A stretch of 14,355 nucleotides of DNA from contig DASRVB010000310.1 of NCBI GenBank assembly GCA_035687725.1, positions 1-14,355 on the forward strand, read 5' to 3'. This document shows positions 7,008 to 13,618 of this stretch, one piece after another; within the stretch, counting starts at the first letter, position 1, and each line of letters begins with the position of its first letter. This stretch comes from JAICNR01 sp035687725. GTDB lineage: Bacteria; Gemmatimonadota; Gemmatimonadetes; JACCXV01; JAHWKZ01. The notes beneath the pieces were generated by a model. It saw only the letters and a program-made list of their open reading frames with translations. It searched no databases and was not told where the DNA came from. The translations under genes were made by a program, and so were the position numbers.

Positions 7008-8081
7008 GTGCGGATGGACGATTTCGACTACGATCTCCCGCGGGAGAGGATCGCGCAGCGTCCGGCCGAGCGACGCGACGCGAGCCGGCTCCTGGTCGTC
7101 GATCGCGCGGCGGGCTCGTGGCGGGACGCCCGCTTCGGGGAGATCGGCGATCACCTCCGACCGGGTGACCTCCTCGTCGTCAACGAGACCGCGGTCTTCC
7201 CGGCGCGACTGAGGGCGCGCCGGCCGGGCGGGGCCGAGGTCGAGATCCTCCTCGTCCGTCCGGCGGACCGGTCGCACCCCGAGGACGTCGCGGGCGGGGA
7301 GTGGGAGGCGCTGGCCGGACCTGCCCGGAAGGCACGGCCCGGAGAGCGGCTCGAGCTCCTCGACAGGAAGGGATCGCCCGTCCCCGAAGCCTCCGTAGAG
7401 ATACTCGAGGGCCTTCCTTCCGGCGGCCGCCGGGTGCGGCTCCTCGTCGCGGGCGATCCCCGGGAATGGATCGCGGCGCATGGCCACGTGCCCCTACCTC
7501 CGTATATCGATCGGCCGGACGAAGCGCTCGACCGCGAGCGCTACCAGACCGTCTACGCGCGCCGCCCGGGCGCGGTGGCCGCTCCAACGGCGGGCCTCCA
7601 CTTCACGCCCGAGCTGCTCGATCAGCTGGCCGGTCGGGGGATCCACCGCGCCGCCGTCACCCTCCACGTGGGGCCGGGGACGTTCCGGCCGGTGACCGCC
7701 GAGCGCGCCGAGGATCACGTCATGGAAGAGGAGTGGTACAGGATCGACGCCGGCGCCGCGCGCGCGATCGGGGAAACGACGAATGCCGGCGGGCGAGTCG
7801 TGGCGGTGGGTACGACGGTCGTCCGGGCGCTGGAATCGGCCGCGCGCGCGTGGGAGACGGGCCCGACTCCCGCCGAGGGATGGACGGACCTCTTCCTCCT
7901 GCCCGGCGCGGAGTTCCGCATCGTCGATGCGCTCCTCACGAACTTCCACCTCCCCCGCTCCACGCTGCTCCTCCTCGTCTCGGCGTTCGCCGGACGCGAC
8001 CTCATCTTCGATGCGTATCGCCACGCCGTACGCGCGGGGTACCGGTTCTACTCCTACGGGGACGCGATGCTGATCGTGTGA
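7008..8081 (+). CDS. queA: S-adenosylmethionine:tRNA ribosyltransferase-isomerase QueA
   Basis: QueA transfers and isomerises the ribosyl moiety of S-adenosylmethionine onto preQ1-modified tRNA, giving epoxyqueuosine at the wobble position of GUN-anticodon tRNAs. The 357-residue protein carries family blocks along its length: DFDYDLPRERIAQRPAERRD, LLVVNETAVFPARL, HGHVPLPPYIDRPDE, ERYQTVYARRPGAVAAPTAG, LHVGPGTFRPV, AVGTTVVRALES, LLTNFHLPRSTLLLLVSAFA and YRFYSYGDAMLIV. I chose GTG at 7008 because MRMDDFDYDLP aligns without a gap to the usual N-terminus (E. coli MRVTDF); ATG at 7014 is possible. No clear ribosome binding site precedes either. Tgt, which acts just before QueA in the pathway, is encoded about 4 kb downstream instead of next door. 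Confidence 0.97.
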   Translation: MRMDDFDYDLPRERIAQRPAERRDASRLLVVDRAAGSWRDARFGEIGDHLRPGDLLVVNETAVFPARLRARRPGGAEVEILLVRPADRSHPEDVAGGEWEALAGPARKARPGERLELLDRKGSPVPEASVEILEGLPSGGRRVRLLVAGDPREWIAAHGHVPLPPYIDRPDEALDRERYQTVYARRPGAVAAPTAGLHFTPELLDQLAGRGIHRAAVTLHVGPGTFRPVTAERAEDHVMEEEWYRIDAGAARAIGETTNAGGRVVAVGTTVVRALESAARAWETGPTPAEGWTDLFLLPGAEFRIVDALLTNFHLPRSTLLLLVSAFAGRDLIFDAYRHAVRAGYRFYSYGDAMLIV

Positions 8082-8165
8082 GCCGACGCCGCACCCGGCG
8101 CGGGGGCAGCCGATTTGTACGATCTCATCGTGCGGAACAGCGGGAATGCGAGGTATGCTCGCGGC

Positions 8166-8267
8166 ATGGAGATCACTCTCGACCGCAAGGAGTTTCGCGA
8201 CCCCCTCTCGCGAAGGAAGCCCGGGGTCCAGAAGGTCGTCGACGCGCTCGGCTCCGCGACGGACTGA
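8166..8267 (+). CDS. Possible 33-residue small protein or leader ORF
   Basis: A short ATG-started frame encodes a charged, non-membrane peptide beginning MEITLDRKEFRDPLSRRKPG. It fills the otherwise empty 188-base gap between queA and the channel gene. Its TGA ends two bases before the channel's GTG, which has no ribosome binding site of its own, so translation of this ORF could deliver ribosomes to the next start. A -10-like TATGCT (8154-8159) ends six bases before the ATG, a leaderless geometry, but no matching -35 is seen. A GCGAGGT (8148-8153) is an over-distant ribosome binding site. The protein matches nothing I know, and a chance ORF of this length is quite possible. Confidence 0.35.
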   Translation: MEITLDRKEFRDPLSRRKPGVQKVVDALGSATD

Positions 8268-8269
8268 GA

Positions 8270-8920
8270 GTGCCGACGGCAGACGAGAAGAAGTCGTCCA
8301 CAGGGCGAGTTCGTGACCTTCCCGACGATCGTCGCATCACCACGCTCGCCGACGGCGTGTTTGCGATCGTCATGACGCTCCTGGTTCTCGGGATAGACGT
8401 TCCCGAGGTCGCCGAGGAGGAGATCGCGGATCGGCTGGTCGACGAGGTGTTCTGGCTATGGCCGCTGATCGCCGCCTACGTCGTCAGCTTCCTCTATCTC
8501 GGCATCTACTGGATCGGCCACCACACGCAGTTCCACTACATGCGCGTCGTGAACACCAACGCGCTGTGGCTCAACATCGTGTTCTTCATGTTCGTGTGCC
8601 TGATCCCGTTCACGACCCGACTGGTCGGAATGTACGACCGGCAGGAGATCGCCCTCACTCTCTACGGCGCCAACCTGATCGCGATCAGTCTCGCCGCGCT
8701 GGCCCATTGGCGATACGCCGGGAGCGCGGGGCTGCTCGAGCCCGAGACGGGGAATGCGGAGATGCGAAAGGCGACCCGGCGTCTTCTGATCGGAGCCGCA
8801 CTCTTCGGAATAGCGATTGCGCTCGCGTTCGTCGATCCTCGGTGGAGCCTGGCGGTCTTCCTGATCGTGCCGGTGCTGCATATCCTACCGGGGCCGGTCC
8901 ATGTCGACTGGACGCGGTAG
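8270..8920 (+). CDS. TMEM175-family (DUF1211) potassium channel
   Basis: The 216-residue protein has six predicted membrane helices (about 23-43, 62-83, 98-118, 128-148, 170-188 and 192-209). That is the one-repeat topology of bacterial TMEM175 channels, which assemble as tetramers in the inner membrane and conduct potassium. The family signature, usually (R)xxxFSDGVFAI at the start of helix 1, is seen as RITTLADGVFAI (22-33), followed by the pore-lining TLLVLGI. The Phe-Ser pair is replaced by Leu-Ala, while the Arg and Asp are kept. FLYLGIYWIGHHTQFHY and LWLNIVFFMFVCLIPF are also typical. GTG at 8270 is the only start that keeps helix 1 with a short tail; the frame is open upstream inside queA but reads there as shadow. 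It converges on the chelatase-like gene with 6 bases between the stops. Confidence 0.85.
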   Translation: MPTADEKKSSTGRVRDLPDDRRITTLADGVFAIVMTLLVLGIDVPEVAEEEIADRLVDEVFWLWPLIAAYVVSFLYLGIYWIGHHTQFHYMRVVNTNALWLNIVFFMFVCLIPFTTRLVGMYDRQEIALTLYGANLIAISLAALAHWRYAGSAGLLEPETGNAEMRKATRRLLIGAALFGIAIALAFVDPRWSLAVFLIVPVLHILPGPVHVDWTR

Positions 8921-8926
8921 CCCGGT

Positions 8927-9820
8927 TCAGGGAAGCGCGTTCGCCACCTCGCGTCCGGGGTCGGTCACGCGGCGCGCGATCCATCGCGCGAGCGCGGGGT
9001 GGGGGAGAATCGGCTCGCCGGTGTAGACGACATCGAGACCCGACAGATCGGCGGGGATCGTCTCGCGGCTGACCTTGCCCTCACTGACGAGGATCGGCAC
9101 CACGACGACCGGCCGGCCGGTGAGCTCGCGCTGGAGGGCGATGGTCTCGCGGATGCCGCGCACCGCTTCGGCGCGAACCGCCGCCGGCGCGTCGTCGCGG
9201 ACGAGACCGACTTTCACGTCGCGGAATCCGGCGACGCTCCTCACGCGCTCGGCCACGGGACGCAGGTTCGCCATCCACACGGCGTAGTCCTCCGCCGAGT
9301 TCGGTCCGTGGCCGATCAGGAACAGCGCCTGTTCCGACGGCGACTCCGCGAGCGCGAGCGCGCGGTCGACGAGGACCTCCGCCAGCTCGGGCGCGTCGTC
9401 TAGCGCGGCCGCGAGCCGGACGCGCGAGGAATCGGCGGGACGGGTGATGCCCGCCATCTCGAGATGGTGCGCCATGTACCCGCTCAGCGAGTCGATCTCG
9501 CCCGCGAGCCAGCGCAGCTGATCGTAGTGACCGCTGTGGCTCGACACCAGGAGCGGCACGACCACGATCTCGGACGCCCCGCCCTCGACGAGCCCCGCCA
9601 CCACGTCCTGGAAGGGCCGCGCCTTTGCCTCGGGCCCCATCAGGAACGCGACCTCCACCGGGCTGCCCGTCTCGGCGAGGCCCGCGATCTCGCGGACCCG
9701 GTCGTTCCACTCGGCTTCCGCTCCGTGGGCGACGACGATCGCCGCGGGATCGTGAGCGGTCTGCGCGTCGAGGGCCGAAGCGCACAGCACGACGCCGAGG
9801 AGCGCGAACGCGGTTCTCAC
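8927..9820 (-). CDS. Exported tandem CbiX/sirohydrochlorin-chelatase-like protein
   Basis: The 297-residue protein starts with a signal peptide (MRTAFALLGVVLCASALDAQ, probable cleavage after Ala19) and lacks a proper lipobox, so a soluble periplasmic location is inferred. Two chelatase-like halves follow. The first has IVVAHGAEAEWND (H32) and IVVVPLLVSSHSGHYDQL (H98); this HG...SGH pair is the metal-binding pair of class II chelatases (CbiX, SirB, CbiK). The second half has LFLIGHGPNSAED (H171), but the matching VVVVPILVSEGKVS lacks the second His, so it is probably degenerate. Cytoplasmic CbiX inserts cobalt into sirohydrochlorin; a known exported relative is the periplasmic CbiK(P) of Desulfovibrio vulgaris, linked to heme binding or transport. 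The GTG start overlaps the receptor stop by four bases (9817-9820). It could load, bind or strip a metal or tetrapyrrole after uptake; the substrate is not determined by sequence. Confidence 0.8.
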   Translation of the reverse strand: MRTAFALLGVVLCASALDAQTAHDPAAIVVAHGAEAEWNDRVREIAGLAETGSPVEVAFLMGPEAKARPFQDVVAGLVEGGASEIVVVPLLVSSHSGHYDQLRWLAGEIDSLSGYMAHHLEMAGITRPADSSRVRLAAALDDAPELAEVLVDRALALAESPSEQALFLIGHGPNSAEDYAVWMANLRPVAERVRSVAGFRDVKVGLVRDDAPAAVRAEAVRGIRETIALQRELTGRPVVVVPILVSEGKVSRETIPADLSGLDVVYTGEPILPHPALARWIARRVTDPGREVANALP

Positions 9821-11955
9821 CGCGACCCCCGATCGCCGAAACCGGCTTCCAGCGACAGGACGAGGTTCCGGCCCGGCGCGACCGCCGCGCCGTAGGGTTC
9901 CTCGTAGGCGCGATCGAGCAGGTTCTCCACGCCCGCCCGCAGGATGAGCGGCCGACCGGTGAGGGACGAGAGGTCGGCGGCCGCATGCAGATCGAAGACC
10001 GCGAAGCCGGAGGTCGGCTCGAAGCCCTCCGGCACTTCGCTCTGGCCGTCGACGAATCGCCCCGTGACCAGGCCGGAGACGCGGCCCGAGCCCTCCGTCC
10101 AGCCCAGCCCGACGGCGAGCTTGAGCGGCGGCACGAACAGCGGCTCGTCCTCCGTGAGGTCGTCGCCGTCGTTCCAGCCGAAGGCCGCGAACGCGGTCCG
10201 CGTGCCGCCCAGCCACTCGCCGCGGTGCTCGATCTCGGCTTCGAGCCCCCGGATCCGCGCCTCGCCGACGTTCCCGACGGTCGTCACCGGCTGCCCTCCA
10301 ATCTCGGACTCACCCATGAACGTGCCGGGCACGAACGTGATGAAGTCGTCGATCCGGTTGTGGAAGTACGTGGCCTCGACGCCCAGGCCGGCCGCGCGCG
10401 CCTTGAATCCGAGATCGACGTTGACGCTCGTCTCGTTCTCCAGGTTGGGGTTGGGGACCGACAGGCCGCCCTGCGATCCGGGGCCGAAGAAGAACCGCTC
10501 GATCACGTTGGGGGTGCGGAAGGCGCGGCTCACGGAGCCGGTCAGGTGCAGCCAGTCCGCGGCGCGGAAGAGCGCGGCGAAGCTGCCGCTGAGCGCGCTC
10601 TCGGTCCGGTCCTCCGCCGGGACGGCGCCCTCCTCGCGCTCCAGGCCCTCGGCTTCGATGTCGAAGCGGTCGAGCCGGGCGCCGGGAATCAGCGTCCAGC
10701 GCCCGGCGGAGATCTCGTCCTGGAGATAGATGCCCATACCCTGGTAGCTGGACTCGGGCGTCGTGGGAGTGCCGTCGGTCACCGTTTCGGTGCTGCCGGG
10801 GGGTCCAGGGGACCGCGGCACGAGCACATGCACGCTCTCCTCCAGCCGCCGCTCGTCGACCTCGTCGCGGAAGAGATCGATTCCATACGTCAGGTAATGG
10901 CCGCCATCGATCGGGGAGCCGGCCTGTACGTCGAGCCCCGCCGTGCGCACGTCGCCGGTCCGCTCGGTCTGCGTGTCGATCAGGAGGTCGAACGGCCCGG
11001 CGGGGATGGGCGGCAGGTCGAGGACGGTGGCGAAGACCTCGGTCTGGTCCTGCCCGTAGACGCGCGCGTCGAGACGCGACAGCCATGGCGCGAGGTCGCG
11101 GCCCGCGTACCCCAGCGAGAGCTTGGTGCGGTCGGTGCGCGGATAGAATCCCGTGAAGACGCCACCGGACCCCGGCACCCCGATGTCATCTCCGTGCAGC
11201 GTCGACCACTGCAATGTCAGCGCGTGGTCGTCGGACGGCCGCCACTCGAGGTCGGCGGCGCCGGACCTGGTCTCCGCCCCCGAATGCGCGACGACTCCGA
11301 GCGCGCTGGAGTAGTCCCCCGCGTCCCGCGCGCTTCCACGCACGGCGAGACCGACCGTTGGCGTTCCGACGTGCAACGCCATCGCCCCCGTGCGCTGCCG
11401 ATCGACGGTGCTGTAGCGCGTGGTGGCGGAACCGGAAAGCGACAGCCCCTCGGCGGGGAGCACCGGTCTCCGCGTCACGATGTTGACGATGCCGCCGATC
11501 GCGTCGCTGCCGTAGAGAACCGAGGCCGGACCCCGAACGATCTCGATCGAGGCGATGCTCGAGACGTCGACGAGGCCCGGCTGCACGCCGCCGAAGTTGA
11601 TCGCCTCGCGGCTATTGTTGAGCCGCTGCCCGTCGACGAGGACGAGCACGCGATTGCCGCTGAGGCCCCGCAACACCGGCAGGCCGAGGAACGGCCCTTC
11701 GCCCTCGACCTCGAGGCCGGCCTCCAGCGGGAAGAGATCCGCTACCACGTTGTCCGCCTGGAGCCGATCGATTCGCTCGCCGTCGAGCACGTCGACGGGG
11801 ACGGGGACGTCGAACGTCGCCCGCTCCGTGCGGGTGGCGACCGCCTGGATTCGCTCCATGAGGACCGTGTCCGGCTGGAGTTCACCCTCCTGCGCGGCCA
11901 GGGGAGTCGCGAGGGCAGCGAGGAGCGGGATCGAAAGGAGCGCGTGTTTCGGCAT
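9817..11955 (-). CDS. TonB-dependent outer-membrane receptor (heme/corrinoid type likely)
   Basis: The 712-residue protein has a signal peptide (MPKHALLSIPLLAALATPLAAQ) and a possible TonB box near DTVLMERIQAVATR (29-42). A plug domain (about 42-165) contains LPVLRGLSGNRVLVLVDGQR and then IEIVRGPASVLYGSDAIGGI, both classic. The rest is a long beta-barrel ending NLVLSLEAGFGDRGSR. In the barrel, FRTP (479-482) and NPNL (502-505) mirror the FRAP/NPNL pair of heme receptors, but the His usually between them is absent, and similar motifs occur in other receptors of this class. Heme, corrinoid or a metal chelate are therefore all possible ligands. ATG at 11955 gives the signal peptide and has a GCAGGAA site just upstream; the frame extends further but codes nothing sensible. 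It is first in an operon with the exported chelatase-like protein, behind a promoter and a perfect palindrome. Confidence 0.93.
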   Translation of the reverse strand: MPKHALLSIPLLAALATPLAAQEGELQPDTVLMERIQAVATRTERATFDVPVPVDVLDGERIDRLQADNVVADLFPLEAGLEVEGEGPFLGLPVLRGLSGNRVLVLVDGQRLNNSREAINFGGVQPGLVDVSSIASIEIVRGPASVLYGSDAIGGIVNIVTRRPVLPAEGLSLSGSATTRYSTVDRQRTGAMALHVGTPTVGLAVRGSARDAGDYSSALGVVAHSGAETRSGAADLEWRPSDDHALTLQWSTLHGDDIGVPGSGGVFTGFYPRTDRTKLSLGYAGRDLAPWLSRLDARVYGQDQTEVFATVLDLPPIPAGPFDLLIDTQTERTGDVRTAGLDVQAGSPIDGGHYLTYGIDLFRDEVDERRLEESVHVLVPRSPGPPGSTETVTDGTPTTPESSYQGMGIYLQDEISAGRWTLIPGARLDRFDIEAEGLEREEGAVPAEDRTESALSGSFAALFRAADWLHLTGSVSRAFRTPNVIERFFFGPGSQGGLSVPNPNLENETSVNVDLGFKARAAGLGVEATYFHNRIDDFITFVPGTFMGESEIGGQPVTTVGNVGEARIRGLEAEIEHRGEWLGGTRTAFAAFGWNDGDDLTEDEPLFVPPLKLAVGLGWTEGSGRVSGLVTGRFVDGQSEVPEGFEPTSGFAVFDLHAAADLSSLTGRPLILRAGVENLLDRAYEEPYGAAVAPGRNLVLSLEAGFGDRGSR

Positions 11956-12031
11956 GGAGTTCCTGCGTCCTGAGAAAAGCGATCGGACGCGGCTCGCGTC
12001 CGGGAATGATTGTCGAAAGAGAACGGTTCCC

Positions 12032-12058
12032 ATTCGTTGAGACCGAGTCTCAACGAAT
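12032..12058. promoter_or_regulatory. Perfect 12-bp inverted repeat: candidate operator or 5' RNA hairpin
   Basis: ATTCGTTGAGAC (12032-12043), CGA, then GTCTCAACGAAT (12047-12058): both arms match exactly. The core TTGAGAC...GTCTCAA recalls Fur-family sites of the TGAGAAT-N-ATTCTCA type, without being a textbook Fur box. From the receptor promoter predicted here (start near 12061) it would occupy about +4 to +30. A dimeric repressor bound there would block the receptor operon. As RNA, the same sequence would form a 12-bp stem with a 3-base loop at the mRNA 5' end. It lies outside the predicted tgt transcript. Confidence 0.7.
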
Positions 12059-12067
12059 AGTGGACGC

Positions 12068-12096
12068 ATCCTATCCGGATTTGGTCCTCTCGTCAA
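12068..12096 (-). promoter_or_regulatory. Sigma-70-type promoter for the receptor operon
   Basis: Read on the - strand, TTGACG (12096-12091) is followed after exactly 17 bases by TAGGAT (12073-12068). Five and four of six bases match consensus respectively. Initiation at the A opposite 12061 would give a 106-base leader whose first 30 bases hold the inverted repeat. I see no B12 box or other known riboswitch signature in that leader. Confidence 0.55.
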
Positions 12097-12102
12097 CCTC
12101 GT

Positions 12103-12131
12103 CTGACAGGAATCGTTCCGGGGCATATCTT
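12103..12131 (+). promoter_or_regulatory. Sigma-70-type promoter placing the tgt start codon at +1
   Basis: CTGACA (12103-12108), exactly 17 bases, then TATCTT (12126-12131); five and four of six bases match consensus. Six bases separate the -10 from the tgt ATG at 12138, so the A of the ATG is the expected first transcribed base. Its -35 lies 6 bases from the -35 of the divergent receptor promoter, so the two promoters stand back to back without overlapping. Confidence 0.55.
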
Positions 12132-12137
12132 CCGGCG

Positions 12138-13289
12138 ATGCACTGGACAGCGAGCGCGACCGACGGGGCCGCGAGGGCGGGCATCCTAGCGACCGATCAC
12201 GGCGACGTCCCCACCCCCGCCTTCATGCCCGTCGGGACTCAGGCCACCGTCAAGGGCCTGACCCCCGCGGAGCTGGCGGAGCTCGGCGCCGGCATCGTGC
12301 TCGCCAACGCGTATCACCTGCATCTCAGGCCGGGCTCCGACGTCGTGCGCCGGCTGGGCGGCCTGCACGCGTTCATGGGCTGGGGCGGCCCGATCCTGAC
12401 CGACAGCGGAGGGTTCCAGGTGTTCAGCCTCGCCAAGCTCGCCGCGATCGACGAGGACGGGGTGACCTTCCGATCGCACCTCGACGGCTCGACGCATCGC
12501 TTCACGCCCGAGCTCGTCATGGAGATCGAGGCAGCGCTCGGCGCGGACATCGTCATGGCGTTCGACGACTGTGCTCCGTATCCGTGCGACCAGATCTCTG
12601 CGCGAGGGGCGCTGGAGAGGACGGCGCGCTGGGCCGAGCGCTGCGCGGCCGCCCACTCCCGGATCCAGGGCGATGCACCGTGGCCGTGGCGGCAGCGCCT
12701 GTACGGGATCGTGCAGGGTTCGGTCTACCCGGCGCTCCGGCGCGAGAGCGCGCGGCGGCTCGCCGAGCTGGATCTGCCGGGCTACGCGATCGGCGGGCTG
12801 TCGGTTGGGGAGGAGAAGCCGCTCATGCTCGACATGCTGGAGGTCACGGTGCCGGAGATGCCGGCAGACCGGCCGCGCTACCTCATGGGAGTGGGCTTTC
12901 CCGAGGACGTCGTGGCGGCGATCGCGCGAGGGGTCGACATGTTCGACTGCGTGGCTCCGACGCGGCAGGGCCGGACCGGCGCCGCGTTCACCCGGGATGG
13001 CCGCGTGAACGTCGAGAACGCGCGCTTCGCCGAGGACGACCGGCCGCTGGACCTCGAGTGCGGCTGCATGGTCTGCGCTAGCTGGAGCCGCGCGTACCTG
13101 CGGCACCTGTTCAAGAGCGGCGAGATGCTGGGTCCCCGGCTTCTCTCGCACCACAATGTCGCGTTCCTCACCGACCTCACCGCGGAGGCGCGCGCGGCGA
13201 TCGCGGCCGGCGAGTTCGACGCGTGGTCCGCGCGCTGGACGCATCGCTATGCGAACGCCCCACAAGCGGAGGTGTCATGCACGAGTTGA
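12138..13289 (+). CDS. tgt: tRNA-guanine transglycosylase Tgt
   Basis: Tgt exchanges guanine-34 of GUN-anticodon tRNAs for preQ1, the step before QueA. The 383-residue protein has the active-site segments LTDSGGFQVFSL (D89), AFDDCAPYP (143-144) and VDMFDCVAPTR, with nucleophile D270. The zinc site is C308, C310 and C313 in CGCMVC, with H339 in SHHN, at the spacing known for the family. The ATG is set by homology: MHWTASATDGAARAGILATD aligns with the usual beginning of bacterial Tgt. No Shine-Dalgarno sequence precedes it, and a promoter -10 lies six bases upstream, so a leaderless message is predicted. Its 3' end overlaps yajC by 13 bases, keeping the common tgt-yajC pairing, while the usual queA partner is separated from it. 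Confidence 0.97.
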   Translation: MHWTASATDGAARAGILATDHGDVPTPAFMPVGTQATVKGLTPAELAELGAGIVLANAYHLHLRPGSDVVRRLGGLHAFMGWGGPILTDSGGFQVFSLAKLAAIDEDGVTFRSHLDGSTHRFTPELVMEIEAALGADIVMAFDDCAPYPCDQISARGALERTARWAERCAAAHSRIQGDAPWPWRQRLYGIVQGSVYPALRRESARRLAELDLPGYAIGGLSVGEEKPLMLDMLEVTVPEMPADRPRYLMGVGFPEDVVAAIARGVDMFDCVAPTRQGRTGAAFTRDGRVNVENARFAEDDRPLDLECGCMVCASWSRAYLRHLFKSGEMLGPRLLSHHNVAFLTDLTAEARAAIAAGEFDAWSARWTHRYANAPQAEVSCTS

Positions 13290-13618
13290 TTCCGATTCTG
13301 GCGATGGGCTCGCCGGGACAGGGCGGCGGAGCGAGTGGCATGATCGCTTCGATCCTCCCCATCGCGGCCATGATCGCGATCCTGTGGTTCCTGCTGATCC
13401 GGCCGCAGAAGAAGGAGCAGCAGCGGCATCTGGAGATGGTGAGGAACCTCAAGAAGGGCGACGAAGTCGTGACGGTGGGCGGGGTCTACGGGCGCATCAT
13501 GTCGCTCGACGCCGAGAAGGTTGCGCTCAAGGTGTCCGACAACGTGAAGATCGACGTCGAGAGGTCGAAGGTCGTGCGGGTCGTCACGCCGAAGATCGAG
13601 GAGGTCGAATCGAAGTGA
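13277..13618 (+). CDS. yajC: Sec translocon accessory protein YajC
   Basis: The 113-residue inner-membrane protein has one helix (about 21-41) followed at once by RPQKKEQQRH (42-51), the family hallmark. GDEVVTVGGVYGRIMSLD (61-78) follows in the cytoplasmic domain. YajC associates with SecDF and SecYEG in protein export. The ATG has GGAGGT (13268-13273) a few bases upstream, within the end of tgt, which explains the 13-base overlap. Typically secD and secF come next, but here def follows with a 4-base overlap, so secDF must be elsewhere if present. A Gly-rich, periplasm-facing N-terminus (residues 11-21) is slightly extended. Confidence 0.95.
   Translation: MHELIPILAMGSPGQGGGASGMIASILPIAAMIAILWFLLIRPQKKEQQRHLEMVRNLKKGDEVVTVGGVYGRIMSLDAEKVALKVSDNVKIDVERSKVVRVVTPKIEEVESK

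Noticed and set aside
8087..8100. CGCCG-CACC-CGGCG hairpin just after queA, possible terminator
   Set aside because: The stem has only 5 bp and no U-run follows; such hairpins are expected by chance in GC-rich sequence.
8115..8120. TTGTAC as a -35 for the small ORF or channel gene
   Set aside because: No -10-like hexamer lies 16-18 bases downstream, and TATGCT at 8154 is too far away.
9625..11973. A 782-codon + strand open frame antisense to the TonB receptor
   Set aside because: It mirrors the codon structure of the receptor gene, has no recognisable domain, and the opposite strand encodes a clear signal peptide, plug and barrel.
11956..12061. Cobalamin riboswitch in the receptor leader
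   Set aside because: Suggested by the receptor and CbiX-like context, but the 106-base leader is short and I see no B12-box-like conserved core; the only strong structure is the 12-bp hairpin.
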